From Flectonema sp. DT1601 (Eukaryota > Euglenozoa > Diplonemea > Diplonemida > Diplonemidae), in NCBI GenBank assembly GCA_964019425.1, contig OZ025821.1:449001-513000 (forward strand): a stretch of DNA of 64,000 nt. Direction: 5' to 3'. The number at the start of each line of letters is the position of its first letter. Positions within the stretch are counted from its first letter, which is position 1. The notes beneath the pieces are model-generated. The model did no database searches. It had not been told where the DNA came from and saw only the letters and a list, made by a program, of their open reading frames with translations. The translations under genes and the position numbers were made by a program. This document shows positions 53,095-62,153 of the stretch, piece after piece.

Positions 53095-54483
53095 TTACTG
53101 TCTTCCCTTGATTAGAGAATCGAAGTATTTCCACATGACTGAGAAGAGCATTCCCTGCATACCGTTGGTCATGATTCTGGTCTTTAGACCACGACCAAAT
53201 AAACCAGCAACACCATCCTGACGAATAATACTGCGAGCAGCATCTCCGTATGAAACAGCCTCAGGAGCAGTCTGACGGTAGGTTTTCAACACACGAAGAG
53301 AGTTCGAGACAGTGTCAGAAACAGCTGACGCACAGAAACCAATCGATGCGTTTCTCGCCAACTTCTTGTGAAGTTCCTGTGGAACTGGAAGCTTGGCATC
53401 CAAAGTGTTGTAAGTCGCGAACCACGGGTAGTGACCAGCAAAGGTAGCAGCACTCGCACCCAAAGCACCGTGGTATAAAACCTTTGGTCCTCCAACAGCG
53501 AACTTTGCTTTCAACTTTGGGATACCCTGACTACCCTCAACTTGCATAATAGTCTTAATCGTATCAAGTGGAGTTAAGAAGATACGCCAAGTAGCAGCAG
53601 CAGCGGAGGCGAAGACGGTCTTACCTGCAACTGGAAGGTCGCGAGTGTTTGGATTTTGATCCAAGATGTGAAGCATACCAACGTTGGCTGCGGTGTCTCC
53701 GAAACGAGAGAGAGGTCCCTGAGCGAGGGCAGGGACAATACCTCTGTAAAATCTTGGAATACCACCCTCTGCATACAAGATACGGAAGGACTCAGTTGTG
53801 GAAGTACCATATCTGTACTGGTAGTTCATAGTTGTACGCATCCACATCAAAGTACAAACCTGTACAACCATTGCTGCAGCTCCTGCCATACCTCCTCCTA
53901 ACGCTCTGCCCAGGGCCTTCTTCAAAACGTCACCAGTTGATGATTGATCTCCTGATGAAGAGCCTCCTGATATTGGAACTCTCAAAGAGTCAATTCTCTT
54001 TTGAATATCTATCGCTTCAATAAAGGCTTCCCGTTGGATGGCAGAAATCAACGCTCTCTGTTCAACATGAAGTTCGTCATGGTCACGTTGCTTTGTGAAG
54101 ATCGTTTTTTTAATATCTTCTGCCTTCAAGAAATCTCTTTTAAGAACAGCAGACTTAAGCTCCTCTCTCAATTTTGTAACTTCGGTTTCAGTTTCTCCAA
54201 CCATGGATGAGAGGACGTCGTCAGTCCATTCGAAGTTGTTGGAACCGAATGCGAGTCCTTCATCGTAGTCTTGGGACGTTAACAAGTCAAGGTATTCAGA
54301 TTTCTGAAATCTTTTGTAACCACCGTCAGCAGCATACTGGACCTTAATAGATGCATCGCTCTCTCTCACATCAACAACTGTTGCTCTGCATAATGCTCCA
54401 GACCACCATTTACCAGTTCCTTTTAGTAGAATCTTCTCTCCAATGTATGTCTGCTGGTCGTTCTTTGAGTCATCGGCTGTCAT
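53095..54483 (-). CDS. Tudor-like / UVR-like / mitochondrial carrier (SLC25) fusion
   Basis: One uninterrupted frame of 462 codons from ATG 54483. Residues 12-68 look like a Tudor/agenet-type barrel (KWWSGALCRATVVDVRESD, KSEYLDLL). Residues 100-168 are two helical hairpins of UVR type (SAVLKRDFLKAEDIKKTIF and a second SAIQREAFIEAIDIQKRI). Residues 183-462 form a mitochondrial carrier: three repeats, with P-L-D-T-I-K at 305-310 as the clear P-x-D-x2-K motif, plus FYRG and LFGRG ends of odd and even helices. The first and third repeats have lost the P-x-D motif. Likely an inner-mitochondrial-membrane carrier with a soluble N-terminal extension; substrate unknown. Confidence 0.8.
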   Translation of the reverse strand: MTADDSKNDQQTYIGEKILLKGTGKWWSGALCRATVVDVRESDASIKVQYAADGGYKRFQKSEYLDLLTSQDYDEGLAFGSNNFEWTDDVLSSMVGETETEVTKLREELKSAVLKRDFLKAEDIKKTIFTKQRDHDELHVEQRALISAIQREAFIEAIDIQKRIDSLRVPISGGSSSGDQSSTGDVLKKALGRALGGGMAGAAAMVVQVCTLMWMRTTMNYQYRYGTSTTESFRILYAEGGIPRFYRGIVPALAQGPLSRFGDTAANVGMLHILDQNPNTRDLPVAGKTVFASAAAATWRIFLTPLDTIKTIMQVEGSQGIPKLKAKFAVGGPKVLYHGALGASAATFAGHYPWFATYNTLDAKLPVPQELHKKLARNASIGFCASAVSDTVSNSLRVLKTYRQTAPEAVSYGDAARSIIRQDGVAGLFGRGLKTRIMTNGMQGMLFSVMWKYFDSLIKGRQ

Positions 54484-54963
54484 CGTTATGGGGTTTTTTT
54501 TTGTGTTCTCGGGTTGCTCTGTCAGTAAATGAATTCATTAAAAAATATATATAAAACAAAATAACCAAACTGATCCTTTCCTTTGACTTCGAATAATTGT
54601 TCTTTTTGCTGATGTGTTGAAAATAAATAAATAGCAAGCGACTGTTGTTAACTTCATAGTAAGATGTACAATATAATTAACATCACGCTTAGCAGTTCCA
54701 TCTAAAGGAAGAGTTAGCCTACAAAATACAAACATTTTGATTATCACAAAAGAGAGAGAGAGAGAGAGAAGCCCTCGACTTATAATAAATCCCACGAAAG
54801 GGTTTTTATTGTAAAGATTAATCAAATTGGGGGGGTTTTTTTTTTTTTTTTTCGTAATTATCAAAAATTACTATTCGTAAGATTCTTATTAGTGGAGTCA
54901 CTATGATACTCTATGAATGAGAAATGTGAAGTTTTCCTGTCGAAGAATTAAAAAAAAGAAAAC
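54484..54963. other. Intergenic stretch
   Basis: (AG)n at 54750-54770, a T run at 54837-54852. No gene seen. Confidence 0.5.
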
Positions 54964-56415
54964 TTAGTGAAGAACAACAGAAGTGCTTCCAGTCTGAATG
55001 AGAGGGTGTCTGGATGACAACCAACTCACCCAGTCACGTAATAGTTTTGGATCAACAGCCACCGCTTGGTATTCAGTGAAAGTTGTTGTGATTACAAACC
55101 ACTCCATTCCCTGATGAGATGAAGTCCCATCCTTAGTCGCAGGTGCAAAACTAAGAAGCGACGTCACTGCGATATCTTCTCTCGGCGTGAAATCCGTTGG
55201 ATCTGTTCCTCCACTCACAGATTTCGAAAACACAATCTGAGAACTTCCATGAAAATGTAAAAACCTCTGATGATACTGAGGAGCTCCACTAGGACTGAGT
55301 TCTACTAAATAACATTCCATAATAGGAGGTTGTTTAGAACTAATTCCAGCAACTGGTAATAAATTACGTTGTTCAACATCCATGTACTTCTTATCGTATT
55401 CTGGTGCGTCGATAGGATCAGCAGCAATAAAAGGCTGAACAGCTAAAGGAACTGGTTTCATCTTATTGAGTGGGATGGCAGCAGGAAGTCTCTTGGCAGT
55501 GTTATTCTCTCGCAGTGCTTCACTTATATCAACGTTGAGGTCCATTACAAATGGTTTTGGAGCTGGTGTGAAACTTTTCATATTAACATCTCTAAGAGCT
55601 TCATCAATCATATTACCTTTTGGTGGAGTGTGTTGAGGAGGACCTCTAACTTTATCTCCTGGGGTGGCGGCACCCTTTCTAGTACACATATCTGGTTTTT
55701 GAACATCAGTTATTTTATCACTCGGTTCTGATACAAATTCTAATCTTCGACTTGGAATCTTAGGTTGTGGTTCAGGAATATCTTTCTTTCTGTTCGTTTT
55801 ATCTTTTTGCTTCTTTTGTTTTGGAGATGACTTTCGTTCCTCTTCCCAAACAGGATAAAAGTCATCACCTCCTAAATTATAAGCAGTTAGTTCTAAGGGA
55901 ATCTTATTAGTTTCTTGAAGTTTTCTTCGTGGAGGTGATGAGTGTCTTTTTGACTTTGTCGATGACGAGTAGTGCGCTGGAGAACTCGAAGGCATTTGAT
56001 CCCAATACTGCGGTGGTGGTATACTTTGATCACGTTCCTGTCTTCTTGTCTTATTAATAATTGCCGTCATGGGAGTGACAGGTACCTGTGGTTGTAGTGG
56101 TGGTTGCGGTATTTGTTTCTCCTGTTGAGAGTTTGTCATTATCTTTTTAACTGCTCTCGTTGCTGCTTTCAATTCTTGTCTTCCAGCCTCATCTCCATTT
56201 TGAACTCTGACTGTCGCTGTTCTCATAGCTCTCCAAGCATCTTCAAGTGAAGAGTAACTACCGGTACTTATATTTGTATTCATCACTTGCAGTGTATCTG
56301 TTGGTTGGAATGATTTAGTCCTTTGGATCCCACCTCCGTTTTTATCAGCCTCATGATTGTCAGATTTCCGGGTACGAGAAGGAGAGACGTACTTTGAGCG
56401 GTATACTCCGCTCAT
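54964..56415 (-). CDS. Protein with disordered N-terminus and PH-like C-terminal domain
   Basis: 483 codons from ATG 56415, 13 nt after ACTATCAAACAG. Residues 1-350 are Pro/Ser/Lys-rich and largely disordered, with basic clusters (KQKKQKDKTNRKKD). Residues about 360-478 look like a pleckstrin-homology fold: strands ECYLVELSPSG, HQRFLHFHG, QIVFSK, a loop, EWFVITTTF, then a final amphipathic helix with a central Trp (LLRDWVSWLSSRHP). Likely a lipid- or protein-binding scaffold. No named orthologue is recognised. Confidence 0.65.
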   Translation of the reverse strand: MSGVYRSKYVSPSRTRKSDNHEADKNGGGIQRTKSFQPTDTLQVMNTNISTGSYSSLEDAWRAMRTATVRVQNGDEAGRQELKAATRAVKKIMTNSQQEKQIPQPPLQPQVPVTPMTAIINKTRRQERDQSIPPPQYWDQMPSSSPAHYSSSTKSKRHSSPPRRKLQETNKIPLELTAYNLGGDDFYPVWEEERKSSPKQKKQKDKTNRKKDIPEPQPKIPSRRLEFVSEPSDKITDVQKPDMCTRKGAATPGDKVRGPPQHTPPKGNMIDEALRDVNMKSFTPAPKPFVMDLNVDISEALRENNTAKRLPAAIPLNKMKPVPLAVQPFIAADPIDAPEYDKKYMDVEQRNLLPVAGISSKQPPIMECYLVELSPSGAPQYHQRFLHFHGSSQIVFSKSVSGGTDPTDFTPREDIAVTSLLSFAPATKDGTSSHQGMEWFVITTTFTEYQAVAVDPKLLRDWVSWLSSRHPLIQTGSTSVVLH

Positions 56416-56859
56416 GATTAAATGTCTTCTGTTTGATAGTAAAAAAGGTAAACAAATATCACAAAGTAATTCAAATAGTGTTTGTTCTCAATAATATGTA
56501 CAGCCTTGTCACTCACATGTCTTCTGTGTTTGTATAAATTATAATCAGTTTCTGCATCGTTGCTAAAAACAACAAAAAAAAACCATAACACTTGCTTTTT
56601 TTTTTTTTTTTTTCCGTTTTTTTTTTTCCGTTTTTTTTTTTTTTTTTTTTCATTCTTTTTTTTGTGTCTTATTACAAAAAAAAAAAACACATAGAATGGA
56701 AGACAACACGACTCAGCTGAATAAATACCGACGGAGTCAACACCTCAATTTATAGGCAGACCTGTTGTGCTACGTTACGTAGTTAAAGAGATTTGAAAAG
56801 AAGTAAAAAAAAAAAAAAATGAATTAATTTACTTCACTATGTGCTTATTATGTTATTAA
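56416..56859. other. Intergenic stretch
   Basis: T runs at 56595-56615 and 56625-56652; the Lys-rich frame at 56418-56690 is a homopolymer by-product. Confidence 0.5.
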
Positions 56860-57234
56860 TTATTGTTGCTGAGATTGACGTCTGACGCCAATGATCTGCT
56901 TTCCGAGGTTGTCTATCGATTCTTCTAATTTTGAGAATCCGAATGCCACCAGAACAAGTAGACCTCCGAGTATTATATCCAATCCTTTTACTTTATCTGG
57001 AGAGAAAGCTCTGGCGAATTCAGCGAGAGGTGCCGCACCCACAATATGTGAAATCTGACCACTTGCGATGGCGATACTAAACAGAGCACCAAATCCAACA
57101 GGAACAGCAAACAGAGACAACCAAAAGAATTTTCCAGTTACAATATTAAACACAGCGAATCCCAACACAATACACCAAAGACCTACAATTGGTAACACCG
57201 GAGCGTCAACTGGGAGACTCGCAAATAAACTCAT
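56860..57234 (-). CDS. Small three-span membrane protein, unrecognised
   Basis: 124 codons from ATG 57234. The leader has TTTTTTCAG about 27 nt upstream, then an 18-nt A run up to the ATG. Hydrophobic spans at about 14-34 (VLPIVGLWCIVLGFAVFNIV), 36-62 and 84-100 (IILGGLLVLVAFGF). The C-terminus is polar with Gln repeats. Size and layout resemble small respiratory-chain or acetate-transporter-like proteins but there is no diagnostic motif. Confidence 0.7.
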   Translation of the reverse strand: MSLFASLPVDAPVLPIVGLWCIVLGFAVFNIVTGKFFWLSLFAVPVGFGALFSIAIASGQISHIVGAAPLAEFARAFSPDKVKGLDIILGGLLVLVAFGFSKLEESIDNLGKQIIGVRRQSQQQ

Positions 57235-57378
57235 TTTTTTTTTTTTTTTTTTGTTTAAAAGAACTGAAAAAATTAAAAAAAAATTTTAAACAACAACAAA
57301 AAAAAAAATATAAAAATTTAAAAAAAAAAAAAAAATGTGATTTTTTATAAGAAATTACGTAAAAAAAAAGTTAGACGG

Positions 57379-58530
57379 TTATAAAGAAGGAAGTCTTCTT
57401 TCAGCTGCTTGAGCAGTTTCCAGATGAGCTTCACAAAGTGAAAACAAATCTTGATATTCTACAGTTCTGGAATCAGATGATAAATCTTGCTGATAGTCTT
57501 TAAATCTTGATAATAGTAATCCATGAAGACCATTCAAAGCTCTCTTGACGGAGCAAATCAGACGACGAGACGTTGGAATGTCGTGAGCTGATGTGGAACA
57601 GTCGAGAATAATCTCCTCTAGTTTGGTTAATTCATTTTTGTAAAATCGAATTTCAGTTCCATTACGAACCTTGTCAGGATCAACAGACAAGAGAGAACCT
57701 TCACCGACCGCATCACAGAGATACGCATCGATAGAATTAACACAGTGAAGCTCATGTCTCAACTCAGCTATTTCATTTACCAAATACTCCAGTTGAGGTG
57801 AGCTCGGATAACTTGGTATTGCCGTCAAACAAGAACATTTCAGCATTTCAAAAAGACTCTTTTTTGCAAGCACCGCATCATTCCTTAATCTTCCATCGGC
57901 GTTTAACTTTGCCGCCGACCACAATCTACTTCGTTCTTTTAATATTTTATTTGAAAGGTTTATTATCTGATGTTCCATGCTTCCTGTTGTTATCTTTTTA
58001 TCAATGTTAGTTGTTGGACGAGGGATTTGAAGGAATAATAAATTTATGTTGTCGGTTTCGAGATTGTCAGATTCAGCTAATTGGATCGCTGTTTGGTATT
58101 TTGACTTATTAGATTCTAATTTCGAATCATTATCATCGACAGAGAGATAACTAATTAGAAAGACGTTAAGTGCTTGAGAATACCTCAGTGAACTGACTGC
58201 TATTTGAGATAGCGATTTCAAATACAGCAACTCCTCTGCTCCAAGCTCAGTTTTATTGTCTTCGACGGCATTGTTTATGTCAGCACCACTCGCCGAAAGG
58301 ATAGCAGCGTTCTCATCAATATGTCCCTTAGTGTCCGATACGAATGAAAAAACCTCATCATCTCCCTCCTCTGAAATTGTTCCCAACTCACTGTAGAGGT
58401 TAGCAAAATACGTTGCAGCTTTAATTACATTAGCGGTGTCGCTGTGTAAGTTTATATTATTATTATCAGGTATACTTATGGACTCCGGTGTTGGTGGAAT
58501 TTCTGTTAACCTTTTCATTAGGGAATTCAT
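57379..58530 (-). CDS. Unrecognised helical soluble protein
   Basis: 383 codons from ATG 58530, about 35 nt after CTAACTAAACAG. Almost wholly alpha-helical by composition, Leu/Ser/Asn-rich, with no membrane span, no Cys motif and no repeated motif that I can name (helices such as EMLKCSCLTAIPSYPSS and YLVNEIAELRHELHCVN). A helical-bundle scaffold or trafficking subunit is possible. No introns needed. Confidence 0.7.
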   Translation of the reverse strand: MNSLMKRLTEIPPTPESISIPDNNNINLHSDTANVIKAATYFANLYSELGTISEEGDDEVFSFVSDTKGHIDENAAILSASGADINNAVEDNKTELGAEELLYLKSLSQIAVSSLRYSQALNVFLISYLSVDDNDSKLESNKSKYQTAIQLAESDNLETDNINLLFLQIPRPTTNIDKKITTGSMEHQIINLSNKILKERSRLWSAAKLNADGRLRNDAVLAKKSLFEMLKCSCLTAIPSYPSSPQLEYLVNEIAELRHELHCVNSIDAYLCDAVGEGSLLSVDPDKVRNGTEIRFYKNELTKLEEIILDCSTSAHDIPTSRRLICSVKRALNGLHGLLLSRFKDYQQDLSSDSRTVEYQDLFSLCEAHLETAQAAERRLPSL

Positions 58531-58650
58531 TTTTTTTATTTTCTTTTTTTTTTATATATTATCTGTTTAGTTAGAAAAATAAGAATTTTTTGTTGTTTTC
58601 ACTTGAGGTCGACATTGGAATAAATACAACGTCCGTGTAATGTGAAATCA

Positions 58651-59826
58651 CTAGTTGTTAGTGTTCGTTACTTTATCTTCGGATGTATCTGAGCCTTCAG
58701 CACTATTTAGAGTGGTGTCATCTCCTTGGGAAGAGACGGAAACTATTCCGCTGACTGGCTGTTGATCTGGAGTTTCAATTTTTAATTTCTCATCGCTAAT
58801 AAAAGCATTCCATTCGTCTTGAAAATAAAAAATTATCGAACCTAGACCAAGGGCACCAGCTCCAGCTAGTGCAGTCTTCAGAGCACTACCAATATCATCT
58901 CTGTCAGCAACATACGCAAACGGTAATCCAGTCATCGGAAGAAGAGCTCTGATAAATCGACGTTGCTGAAGATGAGCAATTGCCTTCTGATCAGCTGTTT
59001 TCTTATAGGTTTCCATCTGCTCACATTCAATTTCTTGCTCAGCTGCTAAACACATAGTATACATCAATGCTGGATTTGTTATCCCCCAAACAAGAAAGTT
59101 TCCCGGATGATAAAAAGGCAACACTGCCAATGCCACTGCCAACACATTTCCACTAAATATTCCAACAGCGATAAGCCAACGATGCGAGCTTCGAGTCACC
59201 GGTCCAGTATATAAAACTCTTTTGGCGCTTTGAAAATATCCATAACGGTTAACAAACAACATAAGCTGGACGGCTGCTGCACCGGATGTGGTGCATAAAA
59301 CCATTCTTTTAATAGACTTTAACCCAAACATTGATGAAATAAGAAACCATGATGTTCCCAATATAAGATTATTCAAAAAGTAATAAGGAATTCCACGTTC
59401 GATCTTCTCATCGTCGTTAGCGAGGATGCCGAAAGTAGGAGCCCACAAGATGAGGTTGACTCCAATAAAAGTACAAACAGCAGTAGCTGATTCTCTTGTT
59501 AGTGGTACTGATGTTGTTGTCACTCCGTGCGTTCCTGTCCAGATGGCTCCCATGACGGATCCGGCGACGATACCTCCGCAGAAGACTTTCAGGACGAATA
59601 CGGTGTCGATGTTTCCCAAGTTTCCCACCCACGTGTGTTGTATGTTCTTACTCGATTGGACACTCTTTTTCCGTTTCAGCCTCCTAGCTCTGTCCGCTCT
59701 GGAAAAAACCCTCCCACCGCAAACACCGTCACTCGACTCCCACAGTATAGCACCCGCTCCAGACAAAAACCCAATTCCACACGCTGCCTTGCTCACCACC
59801 ACCATACCTGCCAGAAAGGCCGGCAT
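58651..59826 (-). CDS. Multi-pass membrane protein, unrecognised
   Basis: 391 codons from ATG 59826, nine bases after CATTTACACAG. The open frame extends eight codons further upstream, but only to a TTG across the acceptor. About eight hydrophobic spans alternate with basic loops (RADRARRLKRKKS after the first span), for example VLKVFCGGIVAGSVMGAIW, FIGVNLILWAPTFGILA, YFLNNLILGTSWFLISSMF, LMLFVNRYGYF, WLIAVGIFSGNVLAVALAVL and ALAGAGALGLGSIIFYF. The C-terminal 60 residues are acidic and Ser/Thr-rich. Basic first loop and Gly-rich spans suit a mitochondrial inner-membrane protein. Family unknown. Confidence 0.7.
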   Translation of the reverse strand: MPAFLAGMVVVSKAACGIGFLSGAGAILWESSDGVCGGRVFSRADRARRLKRKKSVQSSKNIQHTWVGNLGNIDTVFVLKVFCGGIVAGSVMGAIWTGTHGVTTTSVPLTRESATAVCTFIGVNLILWAPTFGILANDDEKIERGIPYYFLNNLILGTSWFLISSMFGLKSIKRMVLCTTSGAAAVQLMLFVNRYGYFQSAKRVLYTGPVTRSSHRWLIAVGIFSGNVLAVALAVLPFYHPGNFLVWGITNPALMYTMCLAAEQEIECEQMETYKKTADQKAIAHLQQRRFIRALLPMTGLPFAYVADRDDIGSALKTALAGAGALGLGSIIFYFQDEWNAFISDEKLKIETPDQQPVSGIVSVSSQGDDTTLNSAEGSDTSEDKVTNTNN

Positions 59827-60023
59827 AGTAGCCGCCTGTGTAAATGGCAAGCCGTTTGTAACCTTCAGCTGCCTATTGGGGGTGAAGGTTTTTAATTATA
59901 ACATCTCCTCAACAACAACAAAAGGAATACAAATAAGGCAGCGAATCGATGCAATAAAAATAAATCGCGCGAAGAAGAAAAGAACGTTTTTTATTCGGTC
60001 AAGCTTGTACTGTGGTAATATTA

Positions 60024-60632
60024 TTACGCTTTATGTAAAAGAGAAAAGAGGAAACCCTCACCGCTTTCAATACTCAAAACATTCTCTTCGTGACCATCAA
60101 CACGAAGAAGTGTACTTTCAGGTATTGTTAAAGTATTCGAATGATCTAATCTAAGTGATGACTCAGAAAGTGAATAAAACAACAAAACAGCCTTCGCAGG
60201 GGATGTCACACTTCCTTTTGATGATATAAACTCCGCGGTGTGGATCAATACGGTGGAGTTATTGGCGATTAGGTTGAAATCTGTTATGCCTTTCGAAACA
60301 AGTTTTCCAGTTGTTTTCCAACCTCCGTTAAATCGAGCAGCTTGTCCTTGTTTATTGAGAAAGTTTGAACTGGATTCTGTCAGTCCGTTGTGCTGTAAAT
60401 GAATACCTGATCCACTGAGTAAGAATAACACTCTGTTGTATCCACTGAAGTCGGAGAACTCCCCGTCTTCATCTACTGTTGCTATGCTCAGTCTCCAATC
60501 GTAGGCTGTTCCATTTCCTGATTTCAGTAATTCTTTAGTGACTCCCTTTCCATTCTTCCATGGACAGTCTTTAAAATCACTCTTTGAATATAATGTAATA
60601 GTTGTTGATAATTTGGTAATGGTCTTCTTCAT
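60024..60632 (-). CDS. HutD/Ves-family cupin
   Basis: 202 codons from ATG 60632. It contains the family's hallmarks: C-P-W-K-N-G-K-G-V-T-K-E at about 22-33, Y-D-W-R-L-S-I-A-T-V, D-G-E-F-S-D-F-S-G-Y-N-R-V-L-F-L-L-S-G-S-G, and a late R-x-D-G-H-like segment. HutD/Ves proteins are small double-cupin proteins found mainly in bacteria, linked to histidine utilisation and cold response; the molecular activity is not firmly known. No other histidine-degradation gene is nearby. A bacterial origin by transfer is possible, although its base composition and leader context match the neighbours. Confidence 0.85.
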   Translation of the reverse strand: MKKTITKLSTTITLYSKSDFKDCPWKNGKGVTKELLKSGNGTAYDWRLSIATVDEDGEFSDFSGYNRVLFLLSGSGIHLQHNGLTESSSNFLNKQGQAARFNGGWKTTGKLVSKGITDFNLIANNSTVLIHTAEFISSKGSVTSPAKAVLLFYSLSESSLRLDHSNTLTIPESTLLRVDGHEENVLSIESGEGFLFSLLHKA

Positions 60633-60769
60633 TTTTTCCCTTCTTTTTTTTTTTTTTTTTGTAAAATTATAATTTCTCTGGGAGTAGAAAAGTCAATTTG
60701 TCTCTCCACAATGAAAATGACAAAAAAAAAAAATAAAAAAATATATGGTAATTCTCCGTTTTTGATGAT

Positions 60770-61915
60770 TTAGTCTTTTCGTCGTTTCCTACTCTTTTTA
60801 TCCTTTTTTGATCTCTTTTCCTTCTTTACATCGCTATCAAAAACATAATTATTACTACTATCAGGTAGTATTGTCTGAGATGGCTTTGAGACTGTTGGAG
60901 GTGGAAGCGGCTGCGACTGCAGCAGTTGTTGTTTCTGCAACATCGCTTTGAGATATTTCTGAGCGGTTGGATGATTAGGTTGAACAGAAACAGCTGTTTT
61001 GAGATCACTAATTCCCGCCTGAAGATCTCCCGCATTGGCAAAAGCCGCACCCCTTCCAACGAAAGCATCAACGTTTGTAGAATCGTATTGGAGAGCTTGA
61101 GAGTGTAGCTTTATTGAAGTTAAATAGTCTTTATCATCCCTACAAGCTTTAAGTCCTTCTAACAGTTTCGTTGTTGAGAATGCCAGTTGTTGTTTAGCTC
61201 TCAATCTCACATAGTCGTCACTACTACTACAGTTTGGGTTGAGTAAGAATGAATTATTTTCATTTATATTTGAACCAAATGACTGAATTGGTACCAATGA
61301 ACTGGATGGGTTTACAAATATTGGATCTTTATATAAATAATTAAAGTACGAAGGAAGCTGTGAAGACTCTTCAGTCCACCAACAACTAATTACATCTTTG
61401 TTTGGTTTAACTGAGTGAAAACACTTTCCAAGATGAATGCAGTGGTGGAGGTGATTTGGAAGGTTTCTTATAGTTGTTGTGATGAAGAGGTTGGAATCTT
61501 TTTTACCAACGACAAGAGCAAGTAGGGAGTCACCTATATCTAAAAGTTGATTGTCCGATTGCAGTAGAGTTGCGATAATATTAAAACACCGACAATCACC
61601 GTTGGGATATTGTTCTAGTTGGTTGGCCCTCTCATCCCAATAAAACAACCCTTCGATTCTTAATTTCATGCTAACATCATCATCATCCCTCACAGCTGTG
61701 CAATACACAAAGTCACCAGACTGTATCACATCAACAATCTGTGACTTGCACCTCATCCTCTTTGTTATTACTGGTTTCATTCCTAAGTAAGCCTCAGCTG
61801 TGGGTGCCGAACTGACACCATTCACTCCGTCAATTCGATCTTTTGGTAATTTTGATATGTTTAATTGGATTTTATTATTTTGTAGTAACGCGTTTCTCCA
61901 TGTTTCAGTTGGCAT
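60770..61915 (-). CDS. TTC14: TTC14-like protein (S1 domain plus TPRs)
   Basis: 381 codons from ATG 61915; a TTG three bases upstream is in frame but not a likely start. Residues about 55-140 form an S1-type RNA-binding barrel (IVDVIQSGDFVYCTAVRDDD, LLDIGDSLLALVVGKK). Residues 255-330 are two TPRs (YLTSIKLHSQALQYDSTNVD, then FVGRGAAFANAGDLQAGISD with A-V-S-V-Q-P-N-H-P-T-A-Q-K-Y-L). The C-terminus is Lys/Arg-rich (KKEKRSKKDKKSRKRRKD). This order, S1, TPR, basic tail, is that of animal TTC14, a nuclear RNA-associated protein. Upstream is a long pyrimidine tract but no AG close to the ATG. Confidence 0.75.
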   Translation of the reverse strand: MPTETWRNALLQNNKIQLNISKLPKDRIDGVNGVSSAPTAEAYLGMKPVITKRMRCKSQIVDVIQSGDFVYCTAVRDDDDVSMKLRIEGLFYWDERANQLEQYPNGDCRCFNIIATLLQSDNQLLDIGDSLLALVVGKKDSNLFITTTIRNLPNHLHHCIHLGKCFHSVKPNKDVISCWWTEESSQLPSYFNYLYKDPIFVNPSSSLVPIQSFGSNINENNSFLLNPNCSSSDDYVRLRAKQQLAFSTTKLLEGLKACRDDKDYLTSIKLHSQALQYDSTNVDAFVGRGAAFANAGDLQAGISDLKTAVSVQPNHPTAQKYLKAMLQKQQLLQSQPLPPPTVSKPSQTILPDSSNNYVFDSDVKKEKRSKKDKKSRKRRKD

Positions 61916-62153
61916 CAATGTATTTTATAAACAAAAAAGAAAGAAAAAATAGTAAAAAAAAAAAAAGGTCTTTGTCAATTTAGATTTTGGATTACACTAT
62001 CGTTTCTATGGATCGTAATAAGATGAAATAAAGAAAGAAACATAACAAACAATAATACAAAAAAAAAAAAAAGAAAAAATGAAATGACGAGGATCGGATA
62101 TCTACATACAAGAATGTTAATAAAAGTTGTTGTTTTTCTAGTGATTTTGGTAG

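Noticed and set aside
59426-60154. 242-codon plus-strand frame
   Set aside because: Shadow of the multi-pass membrane protein gene and the 5' flank; no splice or composition support.
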